From Halicephalobus mephisto (taxonomy: Eukaryota; Nematoda; Chromadorea; Rhabditida; Panagrolaimidae): a stretch of DNA of 64,000 bases. Shown here piece by piece: positions 12,109 through 23,400 of this stretch. The DNA lies in assembly GCA_009193035.1 (NCBI GenBank), contig SWDT01000007.1, positions 248,001 through 312,000 of the forward strand, written 5' to 3'. The translations under genes were made by a program, and so were the position numbers. The stretch's first letter is position 1, and each line of letters begins with the position of its first letter. The notes under the pieces were generated by a model. That model made no database searches. It was not told the origin of the DNA and saw only the letters and a program-made list of their open reading frames with translations.

Positions 12109-12480
12109 CATAGCTCCGTTTTATCAAGTTTCAAGATCGGAACTGGAAGTCAAAGTTGACGATCAAAGGTCGAAGTTCAAAGTCACAGTTGATGGTCGAA
12201 GTTCCAACCGACGATCAAAGGCCGAATTCATAGTCGATGGTCGGAGTATAAAATCAGAATTCGAAATTCTAGCTGATAGTCAAAGGTTGAGGTCAAAGTT
12301 GATCATCGGAATTCGAACTCTAAGTTTGGATTTTTCGCGTTCAGACAACATTCGAAAGTTTTTCTACTTTAAAAAGTTATCTTACCCAAATTGATAATTT
12401 AAACTTATCTAGCTGTTGTGGATAAAAATACAACTTGCAAGCTGTGTTTGAACGCAAAAAATCCAATTTCCGATTGTAAC
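12109..12480. repeat. AAGTTGA/GATCAAAG degenerate satellite with inverted flanks
   Basis: Short units such as GTCAAAGTTGACGATCAAAG after a leader CTCCGTTTTATCAAGTTTC. It is followed by an inverted pair, TTGGATTTTTCGCGTTCAGA (about 12330) and GAACGCAAAAAATCCAATTT (about 12450). The same layout recurs at 31.9-32.7 kb. Confidence 0.6.
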
Positions 12481-12529
12481 CGTCAACTTTGACAAAGCAC
12501 TAATTGAGATGTTGTAGTTCTTATTTGAA

Positions 12530-13060
12530 GTTATTTCTCGGTAAAAACAGTAATCAGGATATTGCAGCTTTTATTCAAGAAGATGATCTCTTGGTATAAG
12601 CAGTTGCAATCATATTTAAGAAGATTATCTTCTAGCGTGCCTAGTTGTCAGAGTACTCTAGTTGTATAAGATTATTTTTTATACAAACATTTATTACGAC
12701 ATTGCAGCTTTCATGTAAGAAGATTATCCGTTTGTGTACATAGTTACCGGGATATCATAGTTGTATATGATGATTGTTTTGTACAAATACTTGTTACAAT
12801 ACTGCAGCTTTCATAAAAGAAGATTATCCGTTTGTGTGCATAGTTACTGAGATATTATGGTTGTATATAATGATTTTTTTATAAACATTTATTACGACAT
12901 TGTAGCTTTCATGTAAGAAGATTATCCATTTGTGTGCATAGTTACTGAGATATCATAGTTGTATATAATGATTTTGTTGTATAAATACTTGTTACAATAT
13001 TGCAGCTTTCATAAAAGAGGATTCTCTACTAGTATTCACACACATTAAGATGCTGTAGTT
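12530..13060. repeat. About 118-bp tandem repeat, four or more copies
   Basis: Units contain TGCAGCTTTCATGTAAGAAG, ATTATCCGTTTGTGTGCATA and ATATCATAGTTGTATATAAT. The repeats end about 150 bp downstream of the single-TIL gene. Confidence 0.8.
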
Positions 13061-13227
13061 TTATATAAGATCATTTTCCGATTTAAACAGCACCCGAACT
13101 GCTATAGTTTTTATCCAAAAAGATAATTTTTAAATATAAACAGATATTATATTGGTGTAACTTTTATTTAAAACTATTTCGACACAAATATTAATCAGAT
13201 TACTGTAAATGACATTTAGGAAAAAGA

Positions 13228-13519
13228 TTAATTTCTGGTAGGTCGTCGACAAGTGGCTTGATTGACACATTGATTCCTGTCATTGCGGACGAATCTGGGC
13301 TTACAGTAACACCCAGGAGGACGACATTGCAACGTGCAAAACATGTCCAAAGTTTCGCAAGTTTTCTCGCAAGGACCACATTCGTAGTATTTTTCGCCTC
13401 TTTTACAACCACCTGATTTACCTGAAAATTTCAAAAATCTCAATTAAGATAAATGGATAAAACTAACCTTGTGCAAAAACTGCAAAAACGATAAGCAAAA
13501 AAACAACCCAGAATTTCAT
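13228..13519 (-). CDS. Small secreted single-TIL-domain protein
   Basis: Two exons, 13519-13468 and 13421-13228, with a 46-bp phase-1 intron; 81 residues. Residues 1-17 (MKFWVVFLLIVFAVFAQ) are a signal peptide. The mature part has ten cysteines in TIL spacing (CKRGEKYYECGPCEKTC ... CTLQCRPPGCYC ... C ... C), so it is one complete TIL domain, a fold known for inhibiting serine proteases. Its CxPPGCYCxxxFVR stretch is closest to the last TIL domain of the large gene at 357-5497, which suggests a shared origin. A TATAAAAA box lies about 45-50 bp upstream, and AATAAA (13168-13163) about 60 bp after the stop. Short length and a single domain are normal for nematode TIL proteins. The target protease cannot be told from sequence. 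Confidence 0.85.
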
Positions 13520-13563
13520 TTTTGATCAAAAATATTGAAACTTCTAAATGAAGAAAAACAGCC

Positions 13564-13571
13564 TTTTTATA
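13564..13571 (-). promoter_or_regulatory. TATA box of the single-TIL gene
   Basis: TATAAAAA on the - strand, about 45 bp before the ATG at 13519, so the 5' leader should be very short. Confidence 0.55.
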
Positions 13572-13750
13572 CCGATTGTTAGGCAAACATGGAACGATCT
13601 AGTGCTTCCAAAAACGTCATTTATTTTCAAAACTTCAAAGATCAAAAAGTTAAAGATTATTTTTTGCAAAGTTCCAAAAGAAAATAATTTTTAGAATCGT
13701 CGGTGGTTTTCATATATAAATAATTTTTGAATTTTATCTTTTTAGATTAA

Positions 13751-13933
13751 GTCGGACCGAAAACGATCAGGCCACTTGGAAGACTACGAACACGCTGGAC
13801 AGATGACCTAGCTGACGAAGTTGAATGCCGGAAAACAGATTTCGATGTGACGAAGCAGACCCTCCTACCAACCCGGGCTAACACCTACACACGTCACAAA
13901 CGAAACAGATGGATCAAAGAAGCAAACAATTAA
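13751..13933 (+). pseudogene. 3' fragment of a non-LTR retrotransposon reverse-transcriptase ORF
   Basis: Open from 13751 to the stop at 13931-13933, with no start. The peptide contains RPLGRLRTRWTDDLADEV and ends RNRWIKEANN, matching the GRPxxRWxDDL motif and tryptophan-rich tail found at the C-terminus of many LINE reverse transcriptases. About 70 bp further on, AAAAGTAAAAGTAAAAGTA (13999-14018) looks like a LINE 3' microsatellite tail. The 5' part is missing, as in a dead-on-arrival copy. Confidence 0.6.
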
Positions 13934-14350
13934 AATTAATTTAATTTGTTTAAGTTTGAAATTGCATTGTTTGTAAGTTTGATATAGTGCGAAATAGGAA
14001 TAAAAGTAAAAGTAAAAGTAGATTCAGTCGGACTTTTTAGAATTGGTTCGAGACCTGATTTAAATTTTTTATACAAATGTAGATCATTTTGAAAAATAAA
14101 TTTTTCCAGAAAGAAACTGTTCAATTTTGATCTACAATTTCTTAAATGATCCACAAAAAAGACTGAAATTTTTTGGAAAGATTCATTTTGAACCAGAAAT
14201 GAATGAAGAGAACTAAGAAGGTTGTCATCATTCGCGGGACTTTGTAAACTTTGTGTGGTTTGAATATAGACACGTAAAATTCAATTGTCACATGATGCCC
14301 TCAGGAGGTCTCCGTCTTACCAGTCGACGCGCGCAAATCGCAATATAAAG

Positions 14351-14506
14351 CTAGAAAACTGAACACCGGAGATAGAGGGGCTGAGATTGTTCCATTGAAT
14401 CTATTGAACTGTCTGTGGAGTTCAGTAGACCCGGGCTGACAACCCTAAGAACACATCTCCTTTCTATTCGCTTGACAATGTTGAATAAACTTATCTGGCA
14501 AACTGC
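14351..14506 (-). pseudogene. Coding-like fragment, possibly reverse-transcriptase derived
   Basis: The - strand is open for 51 codons with balanced codon use in a GC-richer island and contains FNIVKRIERRCVLRVVSPG. Basic KRIxRR helices like this occur near the end of some LINE polymerase ORFs, and another LINE fragment is 400 bp away. A similar DNA phrase (AGG, TTGTC, AGCCCG, GACTGA) occurs at about 50600. Identity is uncertain. Confidence 0.3.
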
Positions 14507-14819
14507 CTATGATAGGAACTTCAATCCTCCACTAAATCTCGGAGTCGTATAACTATCATCGAGTGCTCAACATTCTACACAGCCTTGAGGATTCATACTA
14601 CATTTTATTAGAAAATAAAATCATCAGATCAAAAATTTATAAGAAAACTGTAAATCCCTGTACATGAACTATCTAAAAAAATCATTCAAGATTGAATTGA
14701 GATATCCTAAAAAGATCCCTTACAAATGGTCCACAATCACTTGAAACTGAGGATAATCGAGTTCACTCAATTCTACTTATTTTTCTACATAGAAACTGGA
14801 AAAAAATGAACAAGAAAGT

Positions 14820-15100
14820 TATAATCGTATGTTCATTCTAGGTTTCATGTGTTCAATAAGTAAATTGAGTATGTTCGATTATATGTGATTGTAGAGCATC
14901 TATGAAGATTATGATCGTATATTCATTCTAGGTTTCATGCGCCCAATAAGTAAATCAAATATGTTCGATTATATGTGATTGTAGAGCACCTATACACAAT
15001 CGTATCTCTCATCTTTATTCTTTTTTTATTTCCTAATGCAGAAATATAAGTATAGTTGAGTATGTTCGATTATATGTGATTCTAGAGCACCTGTGATGGC
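14820..15100. repeat. About 110-bp tandem repeat, 2.5 copies
   Basis: TATGTTCGATTATATGTGAT, followed by GTAGAGCA, recurs at about 14871, 14957 and 15060, with TCATTCTAGGTTTCATG between copies. Confidence 0.75.
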
Positions 15101-15295
15101 AAGGCGGATCAAAATCTTCTATTAAAATCTATATAACATTAGTTCAAACCTATTTAGTAAAATCTGAATGAAAATCTTTCAGGAAAATTTACATTAGATT
15201 GAATTGTAATCTTCTGTAACAACTTCTACAAGAACTTTCTAAACAACTTTGGACCAGATCAGGTTAAAATTTTCTGAGAAGATTTATCCCGTACT

Positions 15296-15822
15296 AGTAC
15301 CGAAGCCTAATAAGATCGACATCAAAGTCAGTTTTTTACAGTAAATCAAAAGATCTTCCTAAATATTGCGAGGAAACTGTAAATATAAGTTTGACTTCGA
15401 AATTACAAATGCAAATATGGAAATATTTGTTATAATGTTGCACGCAAGGTGCAAATTTGATATTTTTATTTTATCATTGATATCGAAGTATCTGTCATAA
15501 TGTTGCACGCAAGGTGCAAGTTTGATATTTTTATTTTATCATTGATATCGAAGTATCTGTCATGATATTGCACGCAAGGTGCAGATTTGACATTTTTATT
15601 TTATCATTGATGTTGAAATATTTGCTATAATGTTGCACGCAAGGTGCAGATTTGAAATTTTTATCTTATCATTGATGTTGAAATATTTGTTATAATGTTG
15701 CACGCAAGGTGCAGATTTGACATTTTTATCTTATCATTGATGTCGAAATATCTGTCATAATGTTGCACGCAAGGTGCAGATTTGACTTTGTTGTCGATCT
15801 TTTTACAAAGCTCATTACAGAT
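15296..15822. mobile_element. TIR-bounded element with six TTGCACGCAAGGTGCAA units
   Basis: Left end TAGTACCGAAGCCTAATAAG then ATCGACATCAAAGTC; right end reversed GAGCTTTGTAAAAAGATCGA then CAACAAAGTC. Six units of about 63-66 bp from 15435 to 15785 each contain ATGTTGCACGCAAGGTGCA, whose TTGCAC/GTGCAA arms form a short hairpin, and a TCATTGATATCGAAGTATCT spacer. Confidence 0.7.
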
Positions 15823-16075
15823 TGAAATTCCTTAAATCTTATCCAGGAGGATATACGACCCTGATCTAAGACTGAGCCAAGTAATTTTGAGTTGCACTTT
15901 TGGTGTGTCTACTGTATATTGGACCTGTCACTTCCTCGTCCATCTGCTGACTACCCTATACCGTAATCTAAGAAGTTATTCAAAAAACATTTCATTGTTC
16001 AAAAAAAATCAAAGAACAATGCGAAAATTTATTTTTTTCAAAAATGTTTTTTTTCCAATGATACTGTAACTGGAT

Positions 16076-18183
16076 TCAGGAGTCCCACTGTCCGAAGGGA
16101 TCACAGTAAGGAAGGAGATCGCGGAACGTACATCCATACCGACAGCAAAAGTGCATCATCTCCGTCATGCTCAGAGGCCGATATTCCTTTTTCGAAAAAG
16201 ATGAATCTCTTTTTTTCATAGGTTCTTCGTCGACGGCCAGGCCCTCAGGGCTCGAAGATCCTAAAAACGAACTTTTTAATTAAAAAATTCAATTTATTTT
16301 TCTGCAAAAAAATTTAATCTTTAAAATAATCAAAATTAATTTTCGACTTAAAAAATGTACAAATTTAGAATTTTTTGAAAATGAAAAAAATTGAAAATCC
16401 TTAAAAATGCAGTTTTTAGGATTTAATAAACAGTTCAAAATTTCCTAGAATGTTATGGAAGGTTCTAGAATCAAATATAAAATTATAGAAAATCAGGAAT
16501 TCTTGTAATAAAATTGAAGTTATTTAGAATTTGATTAATAAAAATTTTTAAAATTTATAATTTCATACAAGTTTCTAGCATATTTCGTAATCTTTTAAAA
16601 TTTTCTGAATCTTTTCAGAATTTGATTAATAAAAATTTTTAAAATCTTCCACAATATTTTAGAAGTTTCTAGCATATTTCATAATCTTTTAAAATTTTTT
16701 GAATCTTTTCAGAATTTGATTAATAATTTTTTAAAATCTTCTATAATTTTATACAAGTTTCTAGCATATTTCGTAATCTTCCAAGGTCTTCTATAATTTG
16801 ATTAATAAAACTTTTCGAAATTTTTCTAAATATTTTAAAAGTTTCTAGTATATTTCATAATTTCCCAAATATTTCAAAAATTTTAAATATATTTCATAAT
16901 TTCCCAAATATTTCAAATTTTTTTAATATATTTCATAATTTCCTAAAGTTTTCAAATTTTTCCAAAATTCACCAAAAACTTCAATAACAAACTTCATTAA
17001 CCTTCAATTTTCGGCTTTTTGTAATCTTTTCCAAATTCTTGTCGAGAAAAAACCATACTAACATTGATTAATAATTTTAAATTGCATAATTATTCTAAAA
17101 TTTAAAAAAAAATTTTAATTTTTTTCACAAATGACGTTCGAAAAAATTGATAAAATTCTTTTTTAAAAAATATTTTTCGAATTAAAAAAACGGAAAATCC
17201 CGAATTTTTAAATTTCGGATATGACGCCTGAGGGAAATCCAAAGTTGGATATCGTCATTCTTCTTCGAAAAAACGCGGATTTCCTTCGTCATGAGTTCCG
17301 TTTGGGACTTCTTCAAGAACAATAGGCCTTGATTTGTGTCTTGAACAGATAATTTCGTTAAAAAATCTCATCCAAAAAAATAAAAATAAAAAAATCAAAT
17401 TAGTGTAAAAATTAATTTTTTTTAAAATATCTGGAAATGAATTTTGAGGAAGTTTTAGAAAATTAAAGAATTTTTTATTTTGAAGACTGAACTACGTTAT
17501 GGAAGAACATAAGAGCTTAGATAAGATTTTTGAAGATATATGGATCTTAGATTAAGTTCTAAAAAATTCAGTAAAACTAAAAAGTGACAAAATCATAAAA
17601 TATTTCTAAATTTCATAATAATATAGTAGATTTTATAAAATTCTAAAAAGTTCAACAAAATTTTGATTTCAAAAATTTTTATACAGTATACGGTGTACAT
17701 TGTGAAGTATACAGTATACAGTGTACATTGTGAAGTATACAGTATAGGATATAAAGTATACAGTATATAGTGTACAGTATACAATATACAGTATACAGTA
17801 TACAGTATACAGTATACGATACAAAGTACACAGTATAAAGTATACGGTATACAGTACACAATGTAAAGTATATATTATACAGTGTAAAGTATACAGTATA
17901 CAGTGTACAGCATACAGTACCCACCTTGATTTAGTTGTTTTTGAAGTTCTTTGATGACGTCGGATTCAGCGTCTTCGATGCTTCTTTTCTTCCTCATTCC
18001 GCAGGTCAGTTGCCAGGCCGTGGCGAAGGCTTCTCCGCCTGGGGGACACAGCTTCAACATCCCCGTGTTTCTGACGAAGCCCGAACAACTCGAGGACAAC
18101 AGAACCAAAGCAAAAATCGTAATCTGAATCTTGGAAAAAGTAGGAATCTGAGGAGGAATTTGGACACTATTCATCGGGGTCAT
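16076..18183 (-). CDS. Insulin/relaxin-like peptide precursor (six-cysteine class)
   Basis: Exons 18183-17925 and 16260-16076, phase-1 junction, 147 residues. A hydrophobic signal (ITIFALVLLSSSCSG) precedes the B chain LKLCPPGGEAFATAWQLTC, with a long 14-residue Cys-Cys spacing. KKR follows it, then a C-peptide, another KKR, and the A chain CCRYGCTFRDLLPYC with classic CC-x3-C-x8-C spacing. Processing at the dibasic sites should give a two-chain hormone for a DAF-2-type receptor (family knowledge). The 1.66-kb intron holds satellites and a GC-rich patch at about 17240-17345 that could be an extra in-frame exon. AATAAA lies about 45 bp after the stop. The first of two ATGs (18183, 18174) is used. 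There are many worm insulins, so no one-to-one symbol is given. Confidence 0.85.
16420..16990. repeat. Intronic minisatellite, AGAATTTGATTAATAAAAA type
   Basis: Units of about 100 bp with TTCAGAATTTGATTAATAAA and AGTTTCTAGCATATTTCATA inside the insulin-gene intron. Confidence 0.7.
17690..17915. repeat. TATACAGTATACAG microsatellite
   Basis: About 225 bp of near-pure GTATACAGTATACAGTGTAC repeats, alternating and rich in GTATAC palindromes, ending within 10 bp of the insulin exon-1 donor at 17924. Confidence 0.9.
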
Positions 18184-18290
18184 TTTTACAATTTAATTAA
18201 TTTAAAATAACAGGGTCCCAAATGAGTCTCGTGGAAGATGGACCTAAAAAAATTAAAAAATTAAAAATTTTTTCAATAAAGAATTTTTAT
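18184..18290. other. 5' flank of the first insulin-like gene
   Basis: No clear TATA box. A short non-repetitive stretch separates the start codon from the satellite that begins near 18290. Confidence 0.4.
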
Positions 18291-19860
18291 AAGAAGATTA
18301 AACACGCCTCCAGTAAAATCAGATTATAAAAAATATAAATTTTTATGAAATTATCTCAACACAATTTTCCGGGGGTTTCTAAAAATTCAGAAATTTTACT
18401 ATAAAAAAATTTCAATTTTCTACAAAATTGTCTTAAAACGAAATTTTAGCCTTTTTTAAAAAATTCAAAAGTTATACTGTAAAAATTTTTTTATAAAATT
18501 ATCTTAAAACGAATTTTGAGAATTTTTTAGAAACTTCAAAAATCGTACTGTAAAAATTTTTTTATAAAATTGTCTTAGAACGAATTTTTAGACCTTTTTA
18601 GAAACTTCAAAAGTTATACTGTAGAAAAATAAAAATAATCACAAAATATTTCAATGGGATTTTTCGAAGATTTTGGGAACTGATAAAATTTTAGGTTTCG
18701 TACATTTTTAGAATCATGTTATTGTAAACAACGGAAAGGGGCGTTCTTAAAATAATTATTTCAAGACGAATTTCCGGAGAATTTTGGGAATTCTAAATTT
18801 TCAATAGTAGTTCCAAATTTATACTATTATAAAAAGAAAAATTTTTACGAAATTGTCTTGAGACGAATTTCTAAAAACTTTCAAAATAGTACTGTAGAAG
18901 AAAATTATTACAAAATCATCTCAGCAAGGATTTTTAGACCTTTTTAAAAACTTCGAAAGTCATACTGTAGAGAAAATTATTACAAAATCATCTCAGCAGG
19001 GATTTTTAGAAACCTCTAAAAACTTCGAAAGTCATACTGTAGAGAAAATTATTACAAAATCGTCTCAGCAGGGATTTTTAGAAACCTCTAAAAACTTTCG
19101 AAATAGTACTGTAGAAGAAAATTATTACAAAATCGTCTCAGCAAGGATTTTTAGACCTTTTTAAAAACTTCGAAATCATACTGTAAAAAATTTATCACGA
19201 AATTATCTCAGCACGAATTTTTGAAAACCCCTAAAAACTTTTAAAATAGTACTGTAAAAAAATAAAAATTATTATAAATTGATTCCGATGCGAATTTTTA
19301 AAATTTTCTAAAAACTTCAAAAATTTTAAGTTTTTAACAATTGTAAAATAATACTGTAAAAATAATTGTTGCAAAGTTGTTTGGAGACGAATTTCTAGAA
19401 GCTTTTAACAACTTCCAGAATTCTTAATTTTAGATAATGGTTTCAAAATTACACTACAAAAACAAAATTTAAAAAAAATTTTCAACACGTTTCCAAAAAT
19501 TAAAAAATTCGATTTTTCAATGTTTCAAAAATTACAATTTTAAAAATTTTAAAATTTTAAAAACGTCTCGATGTGGATTTGTAAAATATTTCATTTCTAA
19601 AATCGTAAGTTTTATATATTTTTAGAATAATGTTGTGAAAAAAAATTAAAATTACGAAATTTCTTGAAAAGAATTTCTAAGACTCTGGAAACTAATGAGA
19701 TCCTAGGTTTGAAATGTTTTTAGAAACATACTGTACTTAAAAAATGAAAATTATTACGAAATTTTCAGTCTTGATCGTTGTTTTTTAGGATCCTAATATT
19801 AAAGAAATAAAATTTATCATAAAATTTCATGACAAGAATCTCAGCGTTCTCTATTTCAAA
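18291..19860. repeat. About 70-bp satellite, ten or more copies, decaying to the right
   Basis: Units contain CTTCGAAAGTCATACTGTAG, AAAATTATTACAAAATCATC, TCAGCAGGGATTTTTAGA or GTCTTAGAACGAATTTTTAG. Copies are clear to about 19330 and degenerate beyond. Confidence 0.8.
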
Positions 19861-19996
19861 TGTTCTTTTCTGAATCACAGTGTTGTAAAAAAGTGGGCGT
19901 TCTTAGAAAAAATTAGGGTTGTGATTTTTCCGGATAAATTGAAAAATGGGCAACTTTCCTCAGTCAATTTTCTCAATGACAACCCTAGTTGAAATA

Positions 19997-20168
19997 CAGT
20001 AGAACTTGGATGTAAGATACCCCTTGGGACGAGGCAAAGTATATGTTATAAAAAAGGATATATCATAGTGGGGGTAAATTCGAAGACAGACTAACCAAAC
20101 TTACTCAGATCGTATGGTATAACGTGAGATATGTTATAACAGAAGTATCTTATATCCAAGTTCTATTG
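19997..20168. mobile_element. MITE, CAGTAGAACTTGGATATAAG family, first of an abutting pair
   Basis: Ends CAGTAGAACTTGGATGTAAG and (reversed) CAATAGAACTTGGATATAAG, 172 bp, flanked by TA. The interior contains GACAGACTAACCAAAC and ATATGTTATAAC palindromic phrases shared by all copies. Confidence 0.85.
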
Positions 20169-20170
20169 TA

Positions 20171-20347
20171 CAGTAGAACTTGGATGTAAGATACTCCCTT
20201 AGAACCGGCCAAATCGTATGTTATAAGAAAGGATATATCATAGCGGGGGTAAATTTGAAAGCAGACTAACCAAACATACTCACTCTGACCGTATGTTGTA
20301 ACAAGACATATCTTATAGCGGGGGTATCTTATATCCAAGTCCTACTG
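20171..20347. mobile_element. MITE, CAGTAGAACTTGGATATAAG family, second of the pair
   Basis: Begins immediately after the single TA that ends the preceding copy. Right end reversed is CAGTAGGACTTGGATATAAG. Head-to-tail orientation, 177 bp. Confidence 0.85.
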
Positions 20348-20940
20348 TATTCGAAAGTGATTTATTTTTTGATGAAAAAAGAATTAATATTTGTTCTCAC
20401 TTTGCCAAAGTTAATTTCTAAGATTGTCATTGAAAAAATTGATTAAGTTGCCCGGGCAAATTACAACTCTAAAAAAATGTCTCTGAATGAGTTTTCGGAG
20501 GCTTCCAAAACTTTGGTTTTGATGGTTCTGGAATACTCAGTTGGGTTCTCCAAAATTCTAAAAACACCTAAAACATTCTGGAAGATATCAAAGACTTCTA
20601 AAATACTCCAAAAAGTTTCATAAAAGTTTCGAAAATTCCAAAATTTTACAAAAAATCAAAAAAATTTTCACGGATTTTTTTCGACACAAATTTTCATTTA
20701 TTTAAAACCTTTTTTACTAAAATGTTTTTTATATTGTTCAATACCATAGAGAATGTATAATTCCAGCAAAAGAATACCGAAAAAACAGTTTTGTTTCTAA
20801 AAAAATAAAAATTTCAAGACCTTCATTAAGTCAAAACATAAATTTTAATTCGGAGACAATTGACTTTCGAAACGAAAATTCGTTAAAAATAATGATTAGC
20901 TAGAAATTCAAAGTCACATTTTGCAATTGGATAAAGAAGG
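20348..20940. other. Unannotated spacer
   Basis: AT-rich unique sequence upstream of the microprotein candidate. No earlier exon found. Confidence 0.35.
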
Positions 20941-21170
20941 ATGAGCTATCCCAAACAGGAAAAGAATCAGAATAAATTTCCGTCGAAAATCACGCAAGAA
21001 TTTGAAAACTATGAACAATTTAATCGGTAAGTGTAAATTTTCTTCCGAGACTTGCATAATTGTCCAAAACACGAGAAGGGAAAACATCCAACTCATTCAG
21101 GAGCATTTCCTGTCTGGAATTTCACAGTGAAAAAATCCACGAAATCAGAGGGATGAAAATACAACATTAA
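20941..21170 (+). CDS. Candidate two-exon microprotein, 51 residues, unknown family
   Basis: Exon 1 is 20941-21026 and exon 2 is 21101-21170, joined across a 74-bp intron with a strong donor (G|GTAAGTG) and acceptor (ATTCAG|G), phase 2. The frame starts MSYPKQEKNQNKFPSKI and ends EIRGMKIQH with a stop at 21168-21170; an in-frame stop lies four codons before the ATG. Codon use is mixed and reads like coding sequence, unlike the neighbouring repeats. It is hydrophilic with no signal peptide, so probably intracellular. AATAAA lies about 100 bp downstream (about 21269). No homologue comes to mind. The opposite strand is also open here (MSWMFSLLVFWTIMQV), but it has no matching splice sites. It could instead be part of a larger gene with unseen exons. 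Confidence 0.42.
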
Positions 21171-21289
21171 AAAAATTCAAATTTTCAAGCCTTGTATTTC
21201 GAGGAACAATGAGTGGATTTCGGCGGGATTTTTTCGTTAAATTCAGACAACTTTATAGTTTTGTTTATAATAAAAAATAAAAAATTAAT

Positions 21290-21610
21290 CATTATCCATT
21301 TCAAAACATAACAGAGGGCACTTTTTTCTTTAAAAAATAAGGAGGGAACACTTTTCCTTTATAGAATTGACATCGGGGAACACTTCTTTCTTAGAAATCA
21401 ACACTAGGGAACACTTTTCCTTTATAGAATTGACATCGGGGAACACTTTTCCTTTATAAAATTGACATTAGGGAACATTTTTCTTTCTTAAAAATCGACA
21501 CTGGGGAACACTTTTTCTTTATAGAATTGACACCAGGAGACACTTTTCTTTCTTAGAAATCAGACAGGGAACACTTTTCTTCCTTTATGGAATCAACAAA
21601 ATTGAAGTTA
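21290..21610. repeat. GGGAACACTTTTC minisatellite, block 1
   Basis: About nine units of 30-32 bp, GGGAACACTTTTCCTTTATA then GAATTGACAT. Confidence 0.85.
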
Positions 21611-22620
21611 GAACCAATTCCAAAGATTGGAACCCGACATGTGACATCAAGGAAACCTTTTAGGATTTTGATTATCGGTTTATGAATACTTCGAAGTTAA
21701 TCTTTTTTACCTCAAATATAATCTTGAACTCAATAGATATTAAAACCAAAAAATTTGAAATCCCTTAATTCACCGGATATTCCGTGGATGTTGATGAATT
21801 TTTTTTGTTAAACCCAGCTAAAATTATCATTTGTTCAAGACCAAAAATATTGACATCAGCAATTTCAGCAACGTGAGCGAGGGAACACTTTTCTTTTTTT
21901 AAAATAATTGAGGTTGAAACAGAAAGTCAAAATTTTTTTCTTTTTTTTTATCAATTTTAAATAATTTTGTCGTTTTATTTATGATCGAAGAAAAATAAAT
22001 AATTTTAGAAAAACAAACGAGGGAACACTTTTCGTTTTTTAAAAATGAATTAACTTTTAATAAATATATTTTGACTTTCTGTTTCAATCAAATTTAAATA
22101 ATTTTATTGTTTTATTTATGATCGAAGAAAAATAAATAATTTTAGAAAAACAAACGAGGGAACACTTTTCTTTTTTAGAAAATTAGTTGATTTTCCACCA
22201 GAACAGAACGCCAAGATTTATTTATTTTAAAGAAATTTTTTAAATTTACATTAGTTTTCGGAAAGTTATTTAAAATTAATATTTCTATAAAATATTAAAC
22301 CTAATTTGCACTAAAACAGATAAAAATTTGAAAGTCTTTCAATTCAGCGGATACTGAACGGATTTGGATAATTATTTTTTTTAATTCCAAGTGCCTTGTC
22401 ATCCCACTTATGACTAAATATATAAACAATTTTATGATTAATTTTCCTAAAACCATAAAAGGAAACACTTTGTTTAAGAAATTAATTAATTTGGCACTAA
22501 AACAGAACACCAAAGATTCAAAGTTGGTCTTTATTTTAAATTAAAATTCTCAGTAATTTTAATAACTTTTTTATTAAGTTGAAATATATTTATTATTTTA
22601 CTTATAATTCAAAAAAGTTA
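21611..22620. repeat. Longer-period version of the GGGAACACTTTTC repeat
   Basis: CGAGGGAACACTTTTC recurs singly at about 21879, 22018 and 22155. The spacers include a near-duplicate block with ATTTATGATCGAAGAAAAAT at 21978 and 22116. No gene seen. Confidence 0.7.
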
Positions 22621-22930
22621 AAAAATAAGGAGGGAACACTGTTCACTTTTAAAGAATTAAGAAGGGAACACTTTTCATTTTTGAAGAATTAAAAAGGGAA
22701 CACTGTTCACTTTTGAACATTAGGGAGAGAACACTTTTCATTTTTGAAGAATTAAAAAGGGAACATTTTTCACTTTTCAACATTAGGGAGGGAACACTTT
22801 TCACTTTTCGACATTAAGAAGGGAACACTTTTCATTTTTGAACATTAAAGAAAGAACACTTTTCATTTTTCGACATTAAGAAGGGAACACTTTTCATTTT
22901 TAGGAAATTAATTAATTTGGCACTAGAACA
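22621..22930. repeat. GGGAACACTTTTC minisatellite, block 2
   Basis: About nine units of AAGGGAACACTTTTCATTTT then TGAAGAATTA or CGACATTA. Confidence 0.85.
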
Positions 22931-23400
22931 GAACACCAAAGATTCAAAGTTGGTCTTTATTTTAAAATAAAATTCTCAATAATTTTAAAAATTTCGAATA
23001 TTTTTATAAAAAATAAAATTAATAAAAAAACTGGAAATTTATACAGAATTAAGAATTTTGGAATTTCTCAATGAAATATTTTTTAATTTTCATGTTTTTT
23101 GGATTAACTAAAAGAGACCAAAGAATTTTAGATTTTTGTTATTTTTCAATCCGGGAAAAACAGCAAATCGGGTTTTAGGACGGATTCTTTCCGGAAAAAC
23201 ACAATGGAACAAAATTCAAATTTTCAAAAAATTAAAAATATACAAAAATTTTCGATATTTACATTTTAAATTTAATATATCTTAAATAAAATTTAATATT
23301 CAATTTTAAAAAATTAGAATTTTGTGGAAAATTTAAAAATAAAATGTTAAAAAAATTCAAAATTTTCAGAAAAATATTTATCGAGGAAATTTGAAAAAAA
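22931..23400. other. AT-rich spacer
   Basis: No feature recognised apart from poly-A and poly-T runs. Confidence 0.4.

Noticed and set aside
17593..17924. Tyrosine-rich open frames on the - strand
   Set aside because: Direct translation of the TATACAG microsatellite in an intron.
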